Below are positions 58,650-64,000 of a DNA stretch of 64,000 bases, in pieces; position 1 is the stretch's first letter; each line of letters begins with the position of its first letter. A program made the translations under genes and the position numbers. The stretch is taken from the NCBI RefSeq assembly GCF_030052815.1, contig NC_079497.1:22272258-22336257 (forward strand), given 5' to 3'. This DNA is from Hevea brasiliensis. Taxonomy: Eukaryota; Streptophyta; Magnoliopsida; Malpighiales; Euphorbiaceae. The notes under the pieces were generated by a model that searched no databases, was not told the origin of the DNA, and saw nothing but the letters and a program-made list of their open reading frames with translations.

Positions 58650-59867
58650 TTATCTAGTCTACAAATTATTAGAGATTACCCTAACAAACCGAGCGCGTTC
58701 ATTATGCGCCTTACATACTTGGCACAAAATGACCATAGTAATTAATTACATAACTGAAACTATAATTTTGAGACATACCATGATGACAGTAAATCAGAAT
58801 TGGACTTCTTACGTATAGCGAAGTTTGTTTGTCAGAGATTGAATCTCATCTACAGTGAAATTGGTCTTATACCACAACACATAATGAGAAGGTTTGTTGG
58901 TGCATTGTCAAAATTTCAATTCCAATATAGACAAATTAATCTTTATATTATTTATTTTAAACCTACTACCGTTGCATTTTAGCAACCCATATTCAACTTC
59001 TCAGTCTCAATTTTTCTTTTTAAAATCTAGAACTGATAAATATTCATTATATATCTCATCTGCAACATGTCTGGATTCCTGCATGACTACTTAAATAAAA
59101 GTCGAATTTAGTTGGATGGCACATTTTAAAATCCTTTGCATACAACACCTACATTGAAAAAATAAAAGATATAGCATCTAGTTCAAAGCCCCTTCCAAAC
59201 TCATTTTTGGTGTCTACTAATATCGAGATGCTCTAAAGCAACATGCTATAAGTCGCAAGGAATGATCAAGCTAGTTATATAATTTTATTAAAAAAGCCAT
59301 CAAGCAATCAATAGTGTATTTTTTACATAAAAAGACATCCGTCCTTAGATCTAAGTTATGAAATCATGATTGAACAAAAAATTTTAGCAAGAAGAAGAAG
59401 GAAATCACTTGTCCATACTCAAATAAGCTCAATGCTTTCCTACTGGCTTCATCATAATAAGCTTGAGTCATTAATCCCCACTCAATTATCTGCTAGGCAA
59501 ATGAAGAAGATGAGAGTATGAAACAATTAAACCAACAGCTAAAAAAAAAAAAAAAAAAAAAGAACACTCTAAAGTATAAGCCAACTATAAGGCATAAATA
59601 CAACATACATATGAGCCCATTCAAAGAAAACACAACCCGTATAAAAAAGAAAAAAAAAAAGTTCAAATTGGAATTTATAATCAAACCTCGATTGGAGTTA
59701 CAGGAACATTATAATATCCTTTACATATAAAAAACTAAATTTATATTTCCTTAACTTGCATGCCTCTCACAAGATGTGTTTGTTGTTTATTAGTTGTTTC
59801 CGTATAATCATGGCAAAAAAGAAAATATAGGCAAATAAAAACACATGTAGATTATGATAGAATGTCT
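58649..59867. other. No gene seen
   Basis: Frames at 58800-59094 are short, overlapping and without family resemblance. A 20-A run lies near 59540. Confidence 0.4.
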
Positions 59868-59960
59868 ACTCTAACTTGATTCAATAGTTAAAGACATATT
59901 ATTTATTGGTAGGTGTCAAGATCGAATCTCCACTCTCTCAATCTCCTTATAAAAAAAAAA
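59868..59960 (+). mobile_element. Possible tRNA-derived SINE
   Basis: GATTCAATAGTTAAAGACA (A-box-like) is followed about 35 bases later by GTGTCAAGATCGAATCTCC (B-box-like) and an A10 tail. Plant SINEs have this order. The A box is weak. Confidence 0.35.
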
Positions 59961-61131
59961 TTATAGATAAAATAGAATTCTTATGTAATGGCTAAGAATA
60001 TGACTCTACATAAAAAAAAATATAGACAAATCAAAACACATGAAAATTATAATAGAATTATAGATAAAATAGAAATCTTATGTAATAGATATGACTCTAA
60101 AGCAACATAAATTATTTACTTTTACTAAAATAAAAGAAATATTTATAAAACATAGTGTTTAATTTAATTTTTAATTGGATTTAAAAAATTCTTAATAAAT
60201 TATAATATTTAATAGGATAGAATATAAATCTAGAAAATCTAATAATAAATTTCTATATTAATTTTTAGCGAATCAAATTATAAGTCAATTTGTCATTATC
60301 AAATTCAAGGATATCCTTTTTTGGCAATCCCATTGTTCCTCCTTATTCCTACTTTTATATATAACTACTTTATATATAACAAGTCTTTGAAGTACTTATA
60401 TTGTATTTGTATCAAATCAAAAAAATAAAATATAATATTAGAGTTTTCATAGTTTGTTATTAATCACGTATTATATATATTACATATTTAATTACATATA
60501 AACATATAATTATAGTAAAATTAAATAATATACCTAAAAGTATAAAAAAATATATGTATAAAATTATTTTTTGAATATTTTTTTATTTGGTACTATTTGA
60601 TACAATTTTTGATTCAATTATTAATAAAAAAAAAAAAACTAAAATGGTATTAAAACTGTAAAACAAATTCATATTGTTATGGTTTATTTTTTATAATATC
60701 AATTTTTTTTAATTATAGTTCTTATTAATTGGCTTAATTTTTTAAAGTAACAATTTTTATGAACCGTTCATATCCTACTTTCAACACTAAAGAAAATAAA
60801 GATTAAAAAAAAAACTAATAACTCCACAGCAGTAATTTTTAATAAATCGTAATAAATAAAACAATTATCTTTTTTTAGAAAAATTATAAAATAATTATCA
60901 TAATACAGATATATAGGAAAATAAATTAATTGAATGAGGCATAATTGTCATCAATGATTTTTGTTAGTATTAATTTTTTTTATTAAAATCAAATAAAATT
61001 CTGTTTCTTTAAATTTTACTTTGGTTCTTTTTTAAAATTAACGTTCATCTTTGGTTGCTTTATTATTTATTTTGTTTTCTTATAATTCATAATCATAAAA
61101 AAGTTAAAAGGTTTAGTTTTATTTATTCATA

Positions 61132-61137
<6 letters not shown>
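59961..61137. other. AT-rich, no gene
   Basis: A degenerate ~100 bp repeat (TTATAGATAAAATAGAA... GACTCTA) occurs at about 59960 and 60058. Nothing protein-like. Confidence 0.4.

Positions 61138-61184
<47 letters not shown>
61138..61184. repeat. (ATT)n microsatellite
   Basis: About 15 ATT units. Confidence 0.9.
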
Positions 61185-61186
<2 letters not shown>

Positions 61187-63036
61187 AAAGATTCAATTTT
61201 ATTTATTTTATCATTTTTTCAATTTTTTAAAATATTTAATTATAGCATTGTTGATAATATAAATTTATTATTTAATGAATTACAACATATTAATGAGTAT
61301 GTAAAATGAAATAAAACTTATAATCATAATGCTATAATCTCAATACATAATTTATTGTATCAAAATAAATATACAATTTACTATATTATAAAATTTTTAT
61401 TTCCAGATATATTAAATGATATTAGAATTTTATTGGTATTATAATAAGATCATAAAAAATTAAAAATAATTTTTTTTTCTTTCACGTGATGCTATTAATT
61501 TATCATTTTTCAAGCAGAAATATGACTTCAATTTTATTTTTCATTTTATTGTAATTATTTATAGTAATTTTTTATTTTTATCTTATTATTTTTATTTTTT
61601 ATTATTTTCATTGTAACATTTTATTTTTATTTTTATTAAATTTTATAATATTATAAATAATTTAAAAGTTAAAGATACATTTATCCATTCACAACTTTAT
61701 CTTTTATTTGTACACTCACATTTATAGATTATAGGTAGTTTATCATCATCATCGTGATCACCATCATCTGAAAGTCACATGTGTGACCTAATAATTTTCA
61801 AAAAATAATATTTTAATTATAATTATGTCGTCTTCACAATTTACAAAACAATATTTTCTTCCTAATCAACTACTGCTTAATCATATTTAACATGAATAAA
61901 TTTATAACTAACTTTTGAAATTAGGATAAAATAATTAAAATTAAAACAATGGATATAATTATTTGCTGTGAAAATAATTTGGCTAACAAATAGCTTTAAT
62001 GTGGGTGTGCCAGATGCTGAGTGTATTAATTATGGGATTTATACTTCTTGACTTTTGAATCAAATGATTATGAAAACTGGTTGCACAGAATGTAACTTCA
62101 CCTTTAAATGTAATGTAAGTGTGAAAAATAACTAGAATTGAAAAGTAAGACTATATTGATTACTGAATGAAAATTATAAGGCTTTTGAAAAGTAAAATGC
62201 AATAACTTGGAAATTAAATGTTGCTTGGAATTGAAATTGACAATAAATGCAAAGCACAAATTAACTGTTGGAGTCTTAGATTGATTACACTGCTAAAGTC
62301 AATTGATTGTTATTGATTTGTTAATTGATTGGACTAGTTGTTTAGTTGAGTTATTAAGGGTTTTCACATTATTGCTCATTTGACATTCATAGTTCTTTTT
62401 GTAAGTACCTAAAAGATTCTGGAAGAATCATATTCACATTCTGTAGTTGTTAGCAGTTACTAGCCCACTCCCTTATAACTGCTGATAACCTCCTTTATCT
62501 TAGCAAACCACAAGATAACTTTCAAGATATTTATCCAATAATTATCTTAAGCTATTAATTAATCAATTAATAAAATAAAATTAATTTAATTAATTTTACA
62601 AAAAATTAATTTAATTAATTCTTAGGTCTAAAAATAAATAAATAAATAAATAATTAATTAATTAATTTGGTTTAAACAATTGCCCCCATAACTAGACTGG
62701 CTTACAAAGCCATTTTAGGTGGATAATTAAAAATACTAGATTTGGCTTATCTCTATTCAAAATTTATATAAGATTCCCCAGTATCTCCTATGCTTCTCTT
62801 GGGAATTTAAAATTCAAATAAATTTTGCCCCATAAAGAGTTCTATTTCTAATCAATGTACATTAGTCTCCCATGTCACTAATGACACTTAATAAAAGAAA
62901 CATTTTCTCTTTCTTCTTTATCATTTCACTTTCCTCTTTAATACCTACTTCAACTTCTCCCAACAATCACTATTATCAACTTCAAATCTCTATTACCATC
63001 ACAAAACCACCATCATCAAGACATCTCAAGCCCATC
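61185..63036. other. No supported gene; possible promoter-like DNA near the right
   Basis: AT-rich, with AAAT repeats at 62636-62655. TTTATATAAGATTCC (about 62763) followed by a CT run could be a promoter and leader, but no coding region is confirmed. Confidence 0.3.

Positions 63037-63077
<41 letters not shown>
63037..63077. repeat. (CT)n microsatellite
   Basis: About 19 CT units; the Ser/Leu repeat frame 62872-63114 comes from it. Confidence 0.9.
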
Positions 63078-63079
<2 letters not shown>

Positions 63080-63573
63080 CTTTCCCTTTCTCTTCCTCTT
63101 TAGTTCTTCTTTAGCACACTACACCTACCATCGCATGACTCTCATCCGTTCATTGTGCATGATCACCAACTCTCCTTCTCGCTAACCCAATCTCGCTATA
63201 AGCAAGCAAATGGCTGTTATCTCATCGTAGGCCCAAGCCAAAACTTGAAGGCCCTTCCTCACGTGGCATCCCTTCATTGTTGCTTTTACGTTTTGCATTT
63301 CTTCAGCACCAAACCTAATTTTAGGTAACATTAGAACTAGCCACTATTTCCTTGATGCCAATCTTTCCATGAAATTGTTGGATTTTGAATGGGTCTTACT
63401 AATTTTTACTGGACTTAAGAAATTCGCAAGTAGCTATTTATTACTTAGGTACCTGCACTTACTGCAACATGATGTTAAGTACCTGTGTATTGAATTGCAT
63501 ATTGGTACCTTTGTTACTTGCTTGACTATTGTTTAGGTGTGCATATTTGATATGTCTATTTGTACTTGTAGAG

Positions 63574-63849
63574 ATGGCATCAAACTCTCCCACCAGCTCG
63601 TAGGTACCTACCAGTTTCCAAGTACCTGCTATTTCTCAGGTACTTGCCACCTCATAGGTACCTACTACTTCACAAGTACCTGTAGCTCCATAGTTACTCT
63701 TGACAGTACCACAAGTCTCACCCATTAGCAACAATGTCCCTGGACTAAGTGTTACTCCCTCCTCTACTGCCTTATATGTCTATACTCCGCTAGTTTTTCC
63801 TATGCCCAGTACTAAATTGTTTTCTCACACTACTGGAGGTAATATCTAG
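63574..63849 (+). pseudogene. Decayed exon with SQVP-type repeats
   Basis: From ATG at 63574 the frame reads MASNSPTSS, TAG, VPTSFQVPAISQVLATS, TAG, VPTTSQVPVAP, TAG, then 45 sense codons with VTPSSTALYVYTPLVFPMPS to a TAG at 63847. The three internal TAGs fall where the repeat has Gln (CAG/CAA), consistent with C-to-T change. GGAGGTAATATC near the end resembles a splice donor. Such Ser/Pro/Gln repeats occur near the start of plant transposase-related genes, but I do not claim a family. Confidence 0.4.
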
Positions 63850-64000
63850 ACTTTATTATTGTATATATGAGCTTCTATACATTGTGTTGATTGTTGTGTT
63901 GGAAATTAGTTAAATATTGCAAAGCCAATCTTCTTAGTGTTTTTATTATAAAGAAGACTTTATCAAAATCTTTACTAACCAGGTACCTTTGTTGACCCCG

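Noticed and set aside
62872..63114. 80-codon frame with a Ser-Leu run
   Set aside because: Made by the (CT)n microsatellite; no conserved part.

Overview
This is a plant nuclear, gene-poor and repeat-rich window. AT-rich DNA, plant LTR-retrotransposon lineages (Tekay chromovirus, Athila, Tat/Ogre-like, Ty1/copia), a TRIM, a Mutator-like transposon, an RTE-type LINE and an integrated caulimovirus all point to a eudicot chromosome. The species cannot be fixed from the window. I see no intact host gene, tRNA, rRNA or CRISPR. Every recognisable coding region is transposon- or virus-derived and is broken by stops, frameshifts or deletions.

Layout. (1) 1-8777, + strand: the 3' part of a Tekay-type Ty3 element (gag, pol with chromodomain, PPT, 3' LTR); a 535 bp TRIM sits inside the LTR with a GCATT duplication. 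(2) 8778-12989, - strand: 5' LTR, PBS, leader and start of an ORF of a Tat/Ogre-like element, cut by the Tekay insertion. (3) 12995-13557: a block repeated at 43176-43743. (4) 13558-19261, - strand: a 3'-truncated Athila-type element. (5) 19262-22982, - strand: a second copy of the Tat-like LTR and leader, with Athila lying against it. (6) 23558-37072: a Mutator-like element with 9 bp target duplications, split by a complete 11.85 kb Tekay element (24506-36355, CATGG duplication). (7) 37561-41983: a copia gag scrap, a short two-LTR element without coding capacity, and a copia element keeping only gag and protease. (8) About 44.3-55.15 kb: an inverted-repeat-ended segment with arrays of a palindromic AATCGGTTGC motif. 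A (TA)n tract in it is occupied by a florendovirus-like endogenous pararetrovirus (about 45854-53628), which itself carries an RTE LINE (50960-51744). (9) 55.15-64 kb: AT-rich sequence with microsatellites, a possible SINE and MITE, and a decayed repeat-bearing exon at the right edge.

How the parts relate: the order of insertion can be read from who interrupts whom. Tekay entered Tat-like and MULE DNA, the TRIM entered Tekay, Athila lies in the Tat-like leader, the virus entered a TA microsatellite, and the LINE entered the virus. The most unusual parts are in the viral intergenic region: a duplicated 44 bp ACTGTTC module upstream of a TATA box, then a CT-rich leader and hairpins that carry the same loop sequence on different stems.
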